Assembly (NCBI GenBank): GCA_023425025.1
Contig: JAFADG010000041.1
Coordinates: 62,001 to 126,000, forward strand
Reading direction: 5' to 3'
From: Bacillota bacterium
Lineage (GTDB): Bacteria > Bacillota > Clostridia > Christensenellales > Aristaeellaceae
DNA: 64,000 bases
Made by a program: the position numbers and the translations under genes. Of the stretch, positions 54,966-62,183 are shown piece after piece. Numbering within the stretch: the stretch's first letter is position 1; each line of letters opens with the position of its first letter. The notes under the pieces were generated by a model that saw only the letters and a list, made by a program, of their open reading frames with translations, was not told the origin of the DNA and ran no database searches.

Positions 54966-55038
54966 GGGGAATACTTCCTTTCGGGTGAATGATAAGCGCA
55001 TTATATCACAAAAGCCGGCGGCAGCCTATCCGATAAAA

Positions 55039-55059
55039 CGCAAACCGCCGCAGTTTGCG
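55039..55059 (-). terminator. Terminator after the DUF4342 gene
   Basis: CGCAAAC (55039-55045) and GTTTGCG (55053-55059) form a 7-bp stem followed on the - strand by GTTTTATC; it lies 25 bp past the stop of the gene at 55084-55758 and before the two-component operon. Confidence 0.6.
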
Positions 55060-55083
55060 CTGCGGACGGCATGCAGGGCTTTG

Positions 55084-55758
55084 TTATTCGATGGTGGCTT
55101 CGCTGTAACCGTCGTCCTCTTCACTGACTTCCACCTTGCCGTTGTCCTGATACGAAACGGAAACCGGCGTGGTCTGCGCCTTGGGGGCGGGGGGCGTCTG
55201 CTCGGCGGGGGCGGGACGGCTGGTTTCAGACTGGTAGAAGCTGCGGCCGTCTTCCTGCTTGGGGACTTCCTGTTTTTCGGCGGGGGTGAATTCCTTGGTG
55301 AAGCTGCTGACGGTGCTCTTTACGTTCTGGGCGGCGTTCTTCACCATGGATTCCAGGTTGTCGCCGGCAAAATCGGCGCTGTCGGTGATAAAGCTCACGC
55401 GATAGCCCAGCACCAGCAGTACGATCAGGCCCAGGAAGACAAGGTGGGGGCTGATCAGCAGCGCCACCAGGGAGAACAGCAGGGACAGGTTCAGAATGGT
55501 GATGGTGCCCTTCTTTACAACAAAGCGGAAGCGGTACAGCCGGCCGAAGAAGTTGGAAGCCTTTTTCGCGCTGGCGCTATGTGTGTGGGGAATCTGCTTC
55601 TGTTCGGCCTGGGGCTTGATGCGGCCGTTGCGCTCCAGGTCCACCAAGGCCCTGGCCAGGTTGCCGTTGTGGTACTCCAGGAGATTGACGGCTTCTTCGT
55701 AGCTGATGCCGCTCTTGCGGCGCAAAATCTCGATGTCTTCAATGGTATAACGTTCCAT
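55084..55758 (-). CDS. DUF4342 family membrane protein with UBA-like N-terminus
   Basis: A 224-residue protein. Its first 45 residues ('YTIEDIEILRRKSGISYEEAVNLLEYHNGNLARALVDLE') have the UBA/TS-N three-helix pattern typical of DUF4342 proteins. A basic stretch ('RLYRFRFVVKKG') then leads into one long hydrophobic pair of helices ('TITILNLSLLFSLVALLISPHLVFLGLIVLLVLGYRVSF'), and the last 80 residues are Pro/Gln/Glu-rich and probably disordered. The biological role of the family is not known. The ATG follows AGGAGG (ttgccgcaaggaggaa). It stands next to a two-component system but is separated from it by a terminator. Confidence 0.75.
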   Translation of the reverse strand: MERYTIEDIEILRRKSGISYEEAVNLLEYHNGNLARALVDLERNGRIKPQAEQKQIPHTHSASAKKASNFFGRLYRFRFVVKKGTITILNLSLLFSLVALLISPHLVFLGLIVLLVLGYRVSFITDSADFAGDNLESMVKNAAQNVKSTVSSFTKEFTPAEKQEVPKQEDGRSFYQSETSRPAPAEQTPPAPKAQTTPVSVSYQDNGKVEVSEEDDGYSEATIE

Positions 55759-55966
55759 AAACCATTTCCTCCTTGCGGTATTGAACCGTGTTTTGTGTTG
55801 GCGTTCAGCATGTTCTGCTGATGATGTAATGATAGCACGGCGGATTTCTATGTGCTTGAGAATGCGCTGACAATTTCATGAGAAATTCATGAGAAATGAC
55901 AAGCTTTGTTTTCAGAAACGGACACGTTATGGTATCATGGGAAAAAAGCGGAGGATAACGCAAAAG

Positions 55967-56566
55967 ATGGAGTTGTTTTTGATCCGCCACGGGCAGTCTG
56001 AAGCAGATTTATTGAAGGTGCATGAAGGAAGGGCCGACTTTCCGCTGACGGAGGAAGGCGTCAAACAGGCCCGGGCAATGGCAGCGTGGATAGCCGCGGA
56101 ATATCCGCCGGGCCGTATTTATGCCAGTACCTTAAAGCGCGCCGCGCAGACGGCGGAGCTTCTTGGGGAGGCCTGCGGCCTTGCGCCCGTATACAATGCG
56201 GATCTCATGGAGCGTGACAACGGCCTGCTGGCCGGGCTGGATTTTGAAAAGGCGAAGGCGCTGTATCCGCCGGTTGATCATCTTCCTATCCACAGGGCAT
56301 TATACAATATGGAACCGGCGCTGGATTTCCGCTGCCGGGCGGAGAGGGTGCTGTCCAGAATCCTGGAGGAATCCCATGAGCTGAACAGGGTCGCCATCGT
56401 CTCCCATGGACGCATGATCAACCAACTGTGTCATTGCCTTCTTCGGCTGCCGATCAACTGCAGTGCAGTCTTTGTGACCGGCGATACAGGCATACACTGC
56501 TTTCGCATTCGGGAGGATGGGAGCACGCTTGCGTTTGCCAACAAAACAGATCATCTAAAAATTTAA
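55967..56566 (+). CDS. Histidine phosphatase (phosphoglycerate-mutase-like) family protein
   Basis: A 199-residue enzyme with the catalytic RHG box ('LFLIRHGQSEAD', His about 9), 'DFPLTEEGVKQARAMAAWI', 'IYASTLKRAAQTAELL', 'LMERDNGLLAGL' and the second His in 'VAIVSHGRMINQL'. It removes phosphate from a small molecule; the substrate (phosphoglycerate, alpha-ribazole phosphate or other) is not decidable. ATG 55967 is used because GGAGGA lies 10 bp upstream; an ATG 30 bp earlier has no site. It is followed by an operator-controlled operon. Confidence 0.88.
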   Translation: MELFLIRHGQSEADLLKVHEGRADFPLTEEGVKQARAMAAWIAAEYPPGRIYASTLKRAAQTAELLGEACGLAPVYNADLMERDNGLLAGLDFEKAKALYPPVDHLPIHRALYNMEPALDFRCRAERVLSRILEESHELNRVAIVSHGRMINQLCHCLLRLPINCSAVFVTGDTGIHCFRIREDGSTLAFANKTDHLKI

Positions 56567-56587
56567 TTTTATAGATATCGAAATATA

Positions 56588-56616
56588 TTGACAACTCCTT
56601 ATTCGATAAATATAAT
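56588..56616 (+). promoter_or_regulatory. Perfect consensus promoter of the ArsR/DUF2087 operon
   Basis: TTGACA (56588-56593) and TATAAT (56611-56616) are both consensus with the ideal 17-nt spacing, 24 bp before the first start codon. An inverted repeat overlaps the -10 (next entry), so strong basal activity is probably held down by a repressor. Confidence 0.85.
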
Positions 56617-56623
56617 ATCGAAT
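56601..56623. promoter_or_regulatory. Inverted-repeat operator over the -10 box
   Basis: ATTCGATA (56601-56608) and TATCGAAT (56616-56623) are perfect inverted repeats spaced by 7 nt, covering the spacer end and -10. A further TATCGAAAT half-site lies at 56576-56584. AT-rich palindromes over the promoter are typical of ArsR-family repressors, and the second gene of the operon encodes one. Confidence 0.7.
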
Positions 56624-56639
56624 GTAAGGAGTGATTTTG

Positions 56640-57011
56640 ATGGATGTGAAATTGATTCTTGATCTGCACGATCAGTTTCTGACAAAAAAAATGGAGGAAC
56701 TGGAGCATAAGATCGGTTTTCTCACAACGGATCAGCGCAAGGACGAAGCCAACCTCTGCAAGGTGAAGCGGAATGTGTATGACATCTTCCGCAAGATGGT
56801 AAGCGCTTCCCGGAAGGATGGGGAAGGGGCTATAAAGGCCTATCAAGGGTATTTGCAAGCGATTCCCCAAAGCTGGCATGCAGCGCGCGAGCAAGCTGTC
56901 AAACACGGCGATGTTCAAAAGCAGACGGTGGAGGACATGAAGCTGGCGGCGCTGAAGGAAATCCTTCAGCATTTGAAGGACACCATGGGAGAAGGGGGAT
57001 TCGTGCAATGA
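56640..57011 (+). CDS. Small soluble protein of unknown function in an ArsR/DUF2087 operon
   Basis: I do not recognise this 123-residue protein. It is charged and almost wholly helical, opening 'MDVKLILDLHDQFLTKKMEELEHKIGFLTTDQRKDEANLCKVKRNVYDIFRKMV', and has no signal peptide or membrane segment and a single Cys. AAGGAG lies 8 bp before ATG 56640. The stop overlaps the ArsR-like gene start by 4 bp (ATGA), so the two are made together, and it may be a partner or effector of that regulator. Confidence 0.7.
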   Translation: MDVKLILDLHDQFLTKKMEELEHKIGFLTTDQRKDEANLCKVKRNVYDIFRKMVSASRKDGEGAIKAYQGYLQAIPQSWHAAREQAVKHGDVQKQTVEDMKLAALKEILQHLKDTMGEGGFVQ

Positions 57012-57586
57012 CCGGAGCGGTGGAATTGTTCAAGTGCCTGGCGGATAAATCCAGGCTGCAAATCCTGTCCGGCCTGATGGCTGAACCGATGTACGTGGAA
57101 TTGATTGCCCAAAGGCTTGCCCTGACGCCTTCCACGGTGTCCTTCCACCTGAAAAAGCTGGAGACGGCGGGCCTGGTGACCGCCCAAAAGGAGCAGTACT
57201 ATACCGTTTACACATTGAAGGACGGGGCCTTGAAGCAGACCATTGAAAGCCTGCTGAAAAGTGAAGCGAAAGAAAAAAGCGTGGAGGAGCAGCGGGAGGA
57301 AGAATACCGCCGCAAGGTGCTGGACAGCTTTTTCTCCTATGGCAAACTGAAAAACCTGCCGGTGCAGCATAAGAAAAAGCGGATCGTGCTGGAGGAAATG
57401 GTTAAAATGTTTGCGCCCGGCAAAAAATATACGGAAAAGGAAGTCAATATCATGATCGCGGACGTGCATGAGGATTTTTGTACGCTGCGAAGGGAAATGA
57501 TCTGTGAGCAGCTGCTGGACCGTGACCACGGCCTGTATTGGCGGACAGAGGATGGGCCAAAGGCGGCTGAGGAGGATCAAAGTTAG
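57008..57586 (+). CDS. ArsR-type winged-helix regulator with DUF2087 domain
   Basis: A 192-residue protein. The N-terminal winged helix is of ArsR type ('ELFKCLADKSRLQILSGLMAEPMYVELIAQRLALTPSTVSFHLKKLETAGLVTAQKEQYYTVYTL'). The C-terminal part (about 125-185, 'KKKRIVLEEMVKMFAPGKKYTEKEVNIMIADVHEDFCTLRREMICEQLLDRDHGLYWR') matches the DUF2087 pattern found in many small transcription-related proteins. No metal-binding CXC motif is seen in the winged helix, so the inducer is unlikely to be arsenite. It probably represses its own operon through the palindrome at 56601-56623. Confidence 0.88.
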   Translation: MTGAVELFKCLADKSRLQILSGLMAEPMYVELIAQRLALTPSTVSFHLKKLETAGLVTAQKEQYYTVYTLKDGALKQTIESLLKSEAKEKSVEEQREEEYRRKVLDSFFSYGKLKNLPVQHKKKRIVLEEMVKMFAPGKKYTEKEVNIMIADVHEDFCTLRREMICEQLLDRDHGLYWRTEDGPKAAEEDQS

Positions 57587-57677
57587 CTTCTGATTGCAAA
57601 GCCTGCGCATGGCACCGATCATGCGGGGGAACGGGACGCCTGGTTTTGGGCACACGCAGGAACAGAAAGGAAACCAT

Positions 57678-57866
57678 ATGGATAGCGGTATCGCGCTTTC
57701 CCATCCAAAGCCGGCCGGGCTGAGGAGGAACTGGTTGGTGACGATCTTCGTGAAAAGAATGAAGGGCATAAAAAAGATGCGTGAAGCGCCTTTGGCCCAA
57801 AGGCCGGCGGAACAGGCGCGCATGGTGCTCAATGAGCGGTGGATGCGCGTCAATGGCCTGCGCTAG
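57678..57866 (+). CDS. Small basic protein of unknown function
   Basis: A 62-residue protein (begins MDSGIALSHPKPAGLRRNW) with AAAGGAAA about 7 bp before the ATG, 91 bp after the regulator stop. It is basic and has a short hydrophobic stretch (WLVTIFV). It has no recognisable domain and could be the third gene of the operon or a spurious frame. It ends just before a terminator. Confidence 0.4.
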   Translation: MDSGIALSHPKPAGLRRNWLVTIFVKRMKGIKKMREAPLAQRPAEQARMVLNERWMRVNGLR

Positions 57867-57884
57867 GGCAGCATCATAGAAAAA

Positions 57885-57911
57885 CCGGAGGCGATAACAT
57901 TGCGCCTCCGG
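57885..57911. terminator. Bidirectional terminator
   Basis: ccggaggcg (57885-57893) pairs perfectly with cgcctccgg (57903-57911), with TCTTTT on the + side and GGTTTTTC on the - side. It lies between the operon above and the convergent GH65 gene. Confidence 0.8.
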
Positions 57912-57918
57912 TCTTTTG

Positions 57919-60054
57919 TTATGCCGTCACATCAATTGTGTGCCATTTGCCTCTGCTGCATATTTGCAGCTTGACGCGCTTCCAGTGGCTGGGCAGCCGG
58001 GGCGTCGGCGTAAGTACCCCGGCGGCGGGGTTTAACCCCAGGAAACCGTTGAGCAGTGTCATGTAAGCGCCACCGGCCGCAGCGGGGTGGGTGCCGCCGA
58101 TGTACACCAGCCCGGCCCATTCCTTGCCGCCGCCAACCAAATCGGCTTTTGCGGACTTCAGGAACAGGGGGTAGGCAGCGTCCGGCCGGCCAATAAGGCA
58201 GGCGGTCAGGGCATACATGCAGGCGCTGAGGGAGGAACCGTGCTCCGTCCTGGGCTCGTAATAGTCATAGTTGGCGGCAATGATCTCCTGACTGTATTTA
58301 TCTTTGAATAGGTACAGCATGGTCATTACGTCCGCCTGCTTGATGATTTGGGTGTGGGAGGCCACGCCGTAGGCGCCGCCCCAGTATTCCTTGGGGTGCT
58401 TCAAGCGGGAACGGACCGCTTCCAAGGTAGTATCTTCCAAAGAAAAATAGCCGTCAAACTGCGGTATGACACCCGTATCCTGATCCGGCGCCTGCTCCTT
58501 GAGCTTTTGCACCGCCTCTTCAAAGCGCGGCAGGTCCTTTTCAAAATCCAGCTTCCTGTTTAGGTCCGCATAGGCGGCGGCGTCCAGCTCCTGCAGCCTT
58601 TGGGCGGCCCAAACGGCGTTTTTGAGCACGAGCCGGGCCATTTCATTGGTATAGGCGTTGTTGTCCACCCGCTCGTGGTATTCGTCGGGGCCGATGACAT
58701 CTTTAAGCTCCCACACGTCGCTGCATACGCGTTTTGTCAGCAGGCTGTAATAAAATCGGGCGCATTGCAGTATGGTTTCGCAGGCGCCGTTTTTCAAAAG
58801 CGGCTCTTCGCCGGTCCAGGCCATGTATTTGACCAGCCCATAGGCCACGGCAGCGGAAATATGCATTTGCTTGTCCTTGAAAAAGGTGCGCATGGGCCGG
58901 CCGGTGAACACATCGGTCACGTTGTAGTCGGAGCAGGCGTCAAAGCCGCCCTCCTGGCTCTCCCAGGCGTAGAAAGCGCCGTCAAAGCCGTACTGGCGGG
59001 CCTTTTCCAGCGCGCCGGGCAGTGTTTGAATGCGGTAATTCAGCGCGCTTTTGGCGGCCTCGGGCAGGCAGGCCAGGTAGAAATCCAGCATGAACATTTC
59101 CGTATCCCAGAAAACGGCGCCCTTGTAGGTCTGTCCGGAAAGGCCTCTGGCGGCAATGGAGAGATCACCGCGGTGACGGGGGGCGATGCACATCAAATGA
59201 TACAGGGAATAATTGAGGGCGGTTTCCGCGGCCTCATCCCCTTCGATGATCACTTGTGCGTGCTCCCAGAGCTTTTCCCAGGCGTTCACATGGGTTACAA
59301 GCGCGGTATTATAATCCGGAAATGGCATTTGTGAAGCGGTCTTTTGGGGATCGGAAACATCCTTGGTGGTATACACACAGGCAGTCATGGTCAGACTGTA
59401 GGTTATGCCGGCTTTTGCGCTTACGGTATATGTGATAAAGCTGCCATTCCGCTCCGGCTTTGCGTCAAAATCGGTCAGGCAGTATCCGCTGACCGATACC
59501 TGATCATCTTTGTCTGTAGAGGCCGTGACGGTGAGCCTGTTCTGATCAGCTTCGATGTCAAACGCGCTGTAATGTGGCCCATGGATATCCCATACATCGG
59601 TGTCGATGCCCCAGGTGATATAAAGCTCGCCGTCTGCCTCGGGCGTTACGCTGTATTGCAGGGCCAGCAGGTGAACATCGGCAAGGCTTGCAAAGCGCCG
59701 GCAGGATACCGATACCTTGTGGCCATTGACGCTAAAAACGGTATCCCGCTTTTGCAGGCCATGGCGGAAGTCAATGCCCTGACAGTGGGTAAGGGGGGCG
59801 GTCTCAAGAACGTTCAGACTGCAATCGGAAAAGCTGCTTTTCACGAAAAAGGGATTCGGCGCATTAAGGGGCTCCCGCCAGCCTTCACCGTGGCGGTGGT
59901 AGATACCGGCCAGGTTGACGGCGGTGAGCTGCTCCTTGCCGTACTCTTCCAGGGTACCGCGGACGCCAAGGTAGCCGTTGCCGCAAAGGAAACGGTTGCC
60001 CAGTTCCGCCGCATGGGCAGCGTTGAAGCCATCAGCGTTGATCTCCCAGACCAT
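57919..60054 (-). CDS. Glycoside hydrolase family 65 (disaccharide phosphorylase)
   Basis: A 711-residue enzyme of the GH65 family, with the N-terminal domain 'ELGNRFLCGNGYLGVRGTLEEY', 'AVNLAGIYHRHGEGWREPLNAPN', the barrel text 'KGAVFWDTEMFMLDFYLACLPE', the catalytic acid Glu in 'DVIGPDEYHERVDNNAYTN' (about residue 450), and 'KQADVMTMLYLF' and 'PRTEHGSSLSACMYAL' near the phosphate site. GH65 enzymes phosphorolyse alpha-linked disaccharides (maltose, trehalose, kojibiose, nigerose) to glucose 1-phosphate and a sugar. Which one cannot be told. At 711 residues it is slightly shorter than the typical 750-790. The start follows AAGGAGGAA. A promoter lies upstream. Confidence 0.9.
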   Translation of the reverse strand: MVWEINADGFNAAHAAELGNRFLCGNGYLGVRGTLEEYGKEQLTAVNLAGIYHRHGEGWREPLNAPNPFFVKSSFSDCSLNVLETAPLTHCQGIDFRHGLQKRDTVFSVNGHKVSVSCRRFASLADVHLLALQYSVTPEADGELYITWGIDTDVWDIHGPHYSAFDIEADQNRLTVTASTDKDDQVSVSGYCLTDFDAKPERNGSFITYTVSAKAGITYSLTMTACVYTTKDVSDPQKTASQMPFPDYNTALVTHVNAWEKLWEHAQVIIEGDEAAETALNYSLYHLMCIAPRHRGDLSIAARGLSGQTYKGAVFWDTEMFMLDFYLACLPEAAKSALNYRIQTLPGALEKARQYGFDGAFYAWESQEGGFDACSDYNVTDVFTGRPMRTFFKDKQMHISAAVAYGLVKYMAWTGEEPLLKNGACETILQCARFYYSLLTKRVCSDVWELKDVIGPDEYHERVDNNAYTNEMARLVLKNAVWAAQRLQELDAAAYADLNRKLDFEKDLPRFEEAVQKLKEQAPDQDTGVIPQFDGYFSLEDTTLEAVRSRLKHPKEYWGGAYGVASHTQIIKQADVMTMLYLFKDKYSQEIIAANYDYYEPRTEHGSSLSACMYALTACLIGRPDAAYPLFLKSAKADLVGGGKEWAGLVYIGGTHPAAAGGAYMTLLNGFLGLNPAAGVLTPTPRLPSHWKRVKLQICSRGKWHTIDVTA

Positions 60055-60095
60055 AGGAAGTTCCTCCTTGAACGTTTTACGTTAAACTTACAAGC

Positions 60096-60124
60096 ATTAT
60101 AGCATGAAACATGTTAGAGGTAAA
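60096..60124 (-). promoter_or_regulatory. Putative promoter of the GH65 gene
   Basis: On the - strand TTTACC (60124-60119) and consensus TATAAT (60101-60096) are 17 nt apart, 42 bp before the start codon. A partly symmetrical AACG-N5-CGTT site (about 60070-60083) lies just downstream and could bind a LacI-type regulator. Confidence 0.45.
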
Positions 60125-60241
60125 CCAGAAATCATACGTGTATAGCTTGCATAAATGGAATCATTGCGCAGATGCAGCGGTTTTAGCCGCTTGACATGAA
60201 AGACAAGCATGGGAAAATTTATCAGTATTTTTGAAACCCTA

Positions 60242-60270
60242 TTGACTTTTTGCGCAAAATGGTGTATAAT
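60242..60270 (+). promoter_or_regulatory. Promoter of cysK
   Basis: TTGACT (60242-60247) and consensus TATAAT (60265-60270) are 17 nt apart, 48 bp before the start. Confidence 0.75.
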
Positions 60271-60273
60271 ACA

Positions 60274-60295
60274 TAGTATCCAACTAGGAATACTA
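60274..60295. promoter_or_regulatory. Inverted repeat over the cysK transcription start
   Basis: TAGTATCC (60274-60281) and GGAATACTA (60287-60295) form an inverted repeat with one extra base on the right, directly after the -10 box. Its place suggests a repressor site; in Firmicutes cysK is often controlled by the Rrf2-type regulator CymR, but I cannot confirm the motif. Confidence 0.45.
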
Positions 60296-60318
60296 AGAAT
60301 TTGAAAGAAGGGTCATTC

Positions 60319-61251
60319 ATGGCACGCATTTATCGGCAGATTACCGACCTGATCGGAAACACGCCGCTGCTGGCGCTGACGAACTTGAAAGCGAAAGAAG
60401 ATTTGAAGGCCGACATCATCGCCAAGCTGGAATATTACAACCCCGCCGGGAGCGTTAAGGACCGTATCGCCAAAGCGATGATCGAGGACGCGGAGGTCAA
60501 AGGGCTGTTGAAGCCCGGCGCCACCATCGTCGAGCCCACCAGCGGCAATACGGGCATTGGCCTGGCTTCCGTCGCGGCAGCCAGGGGCTACAAGGTCATT
60601 TTAACCATGCCGGAAACCATGAGCGTTGAGCGCCGGAACCTGCTCAAAGCCTATGGCGCGGAACTGGTGCTGACCGAAGGCGCCAAGGGTATGAAGGGCG
60701 CCATCGCCAAGGCGGAAGAGCTGGCGCAGGAGCTGCCCAACGCGTTCATGCCCCGGCAGTTTGACAACCCCGCCAACCCCACCATTCACTTTAACACTAC
60801 CGGCCCCGAAATCTGGGCGGATACCGACGGCAAAATTGATATTCTCGTTTCCGGCGTTGGCACCGGCGGCACCATTTCCGGCGCGGGCAAGTTTTTGAAG
60901 TCCAAGAATCCCGCAGTCAAGATTGTGGCCGTGGAACCGGCGGATTCGCCCGTTCTGTCCCAGGGGAAATCCGGCCCTCACAAAATCCAGGGTATCGGTG
61001 CGGGCTTTGTTCCCAACACGCTGGATACGGAGATCTATGATGAAATCATTCCCGTGACCAATGATGACGCGTTTGTCACCGGCCGGGCCATCGCATACGC
61101 CGAAGGCGTTCTGGTGGGCATTTCCTCCGGCGCCGCGCTGTGGGCGGCCATTCAGCTGGCCAAGAAACCCGAAAACGAGGGCAAGACCATCGTTGTGATC
61201 CTGCCGGATACGGGGGAAAGGTATTTGTCCACCGCGCTGTTCACCTTCTGA
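60319..61251 (+). CDS. cysK: Cysteine synthase (O-acetylserine thiol-lyase)
   Basis: A 310-residue PLP enzyme with the full CysK pattern: 'DLIGNTPLLALTNL', PLP Lys47 in 'NPAGSVKDRIAKAM', the substrate loop 'EPTSGNTGIGLA', 'GTGGTISGAGKFLK' (phosphate loop) and 'GISSGAALWAAI'. It makes cysteine from O-acetylserine and sulfide in the cytosol. ATG 60319 follows GAAGGG; a TTG 18 bp earlier lacks spacing. An operator-like palindrome sits at the transcription start. A terminator follows. Confidence 0.95.
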   Translation: MARIYRQITDLIGNTPLLALTNLKAKEDLKADIIAKLEYYNPAGSVKDRIAKAMIEDAEVKGLLKPGATIVEPTSGNTGIGLASVAAARGYKVILTMPETMSVERRNLLKAYGAELVLTEGAKGMKGAIAKAEELAQELPNAFMPRQFDNPANPTIHFNTTGPEIWADTDGKIDILVSGVGTGGTISGAGKFLKSKNPAVKIVAVEPADSPVLSQGKSGPHKIQGIGAGFVPNTLDTEIYDEIIPVTNDDAFVTGRAIAYAEGVLVGISSGAALWAAIQLAKKPENEGKTIVVILPDTGERYLSTALFTF

Positions 61252-61268
61252 TGCATAGATTGCCATGC

Positions 61269-61302
61269 AAAAGGGCTCCAGGGCGTTGCTTGGGGCCTTT
61301 TT
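61269..61302 (+). terminator. Terminator of cysK
   Basis: aaaagggctccagg pairs with cttggggcctttt with one bulge and a G-U pair, followed by TTTTT (about 61298-61302). Confidence 0.65.
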
Positions 61303-61323
61303 CCATGCCGAAAACACTTCGGA

Positions 61324-61352
61324 TTGATAGGCCCTTTTCTGTATGGTATACT
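61324..61352 (+). promoter_or_regulatory. Promoter of deoD
   Basis: TTGATA (61324-61329) and TATACT (61347-61352) are 17 nt apart, 41 bp before the start codon. Confidence 0.6.
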
Positions 61353-61393
61353 GAAGTGCAGATTGCGAAAGAATACTTTGTGGAGGGATACCT

Positions 61394-62101
61394 ATGGATG
61401 TTATACCGACGCCGCACATCACCGCCAAGGCGGGGGATTTTGCGCCAACCGTTTTGATGCCGGGCGATCCGCTGCGCTCCAAATTTATTGCCGAAACCTA
61501 TTTGCAGGATGCGGTTTTGGTCAACAACGTCCGCGGCGTGCAGGGGTATACGGGCTTTTACAAGGGCAAGCGCGTGTCCGTCATGGCTTCCGGCATGGGC
61601 ATGCCGTCCATCGGTATCTATTCCTATGAGTTGTTCAACTTCTACGGGGTGGAAAACATACTGCGCATCGGCTCCGCCGGGGCTGTCAGCCAGCAGCTCA
61701 AAGTGCAGGACATCGTGGCCGGTATGAGCACCTACACCAATTCCAACTTCGGCGCGCAGTTCGGCTTCCAGGGCAATCTTGCCCCCGGCTGCTCCTTTAC
61801 GCTTTTGCAAAAGGCAGTGGAGGCCGGCAAGAAGATTGGCGTGGATGTAAAGGTGGGGCCTATCTACTCTTCCGACACCTTTTATGATGAATCGGAGCCC
61901 TTGGGCAAGCTGCAGAAGCTGGGCGTGCTGGCAGTGGAAATGGAAGCGGCTGCACTCTACCTGAACGCTGCCAGGGCCGGCAAAAACGCGCTGTGCATTT
62001 GCACGATATCAGATAATCCCTTTACGGGCGAGGGCATGACGGCCGAGCAGCGGCAGACAGCCCTGACCCATATGATGGAGATCGCGCTGGAGATAGCGTA
62101 A
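61394..62101 (+). CDS. deoD: Purine-nucleoside phosphorylase, DeoD type
   Basis: A 235-residue member of the hexameric PNP family: 'PTPHITAKAGDFAPTVLMPGDPLRSKFIAETYL', 'GYTGFYKGKRVSVMASGMGMPSIGIYSYELF', 'ILRIGSAGAVSQQLKVQDIV' and 'GVLAVEMEAAALYLNAARAGKNALCICTISD'. The His near 7 and Arg in GDPLR bind phosphate, and the EMEAA Glu binds ribose, as in the family. It splits purine (deoxy)nucleosides with phosphate to the base and ribose 1-phosphate. TGGAGGG precedes the ATG. Confidence 0.95.
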   Translation: MDVIPTPHITAKAGDFAPTVLMPGDPLRSKFIAETYLQDAVLVNNVRGVQGYTGFYKGKRVSVMASGMGMPSIGIYSYELFNFYGVENILRIGSAGAVSQQLKVQDIVAGMSTYTNSNFGAQFGFQGNLAPGCSFTLLQKAVEAGKKIGVDVKVGPIYSSDTFYDESEPLGKLQKLGVLAVEMEAAALYLNAARAGKNALCICTISDNPFTGEGMTAEQRQTALTHMMEIALEIA

Positions 62102-62118
62102 TCCGCAGGAAAAGATGC

Positions 62119-62154
62119 AAAAACGCGGGGGAATGATGCTTCCCTCGCGTTTTA
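62119..62154. terminator. Bidirectional terminator after deoD
   Basis: A 14-bp stem with one G-U pair (about 62120-62133 with 62140-62153), flanked by A-run and T-run, lies between the convergent deoD and TIGR00300 genes. Confidence 0.8.
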
Positions 62155-62183
62155 TGTCTGCTTCGGTAATAGAAATGACAAGC

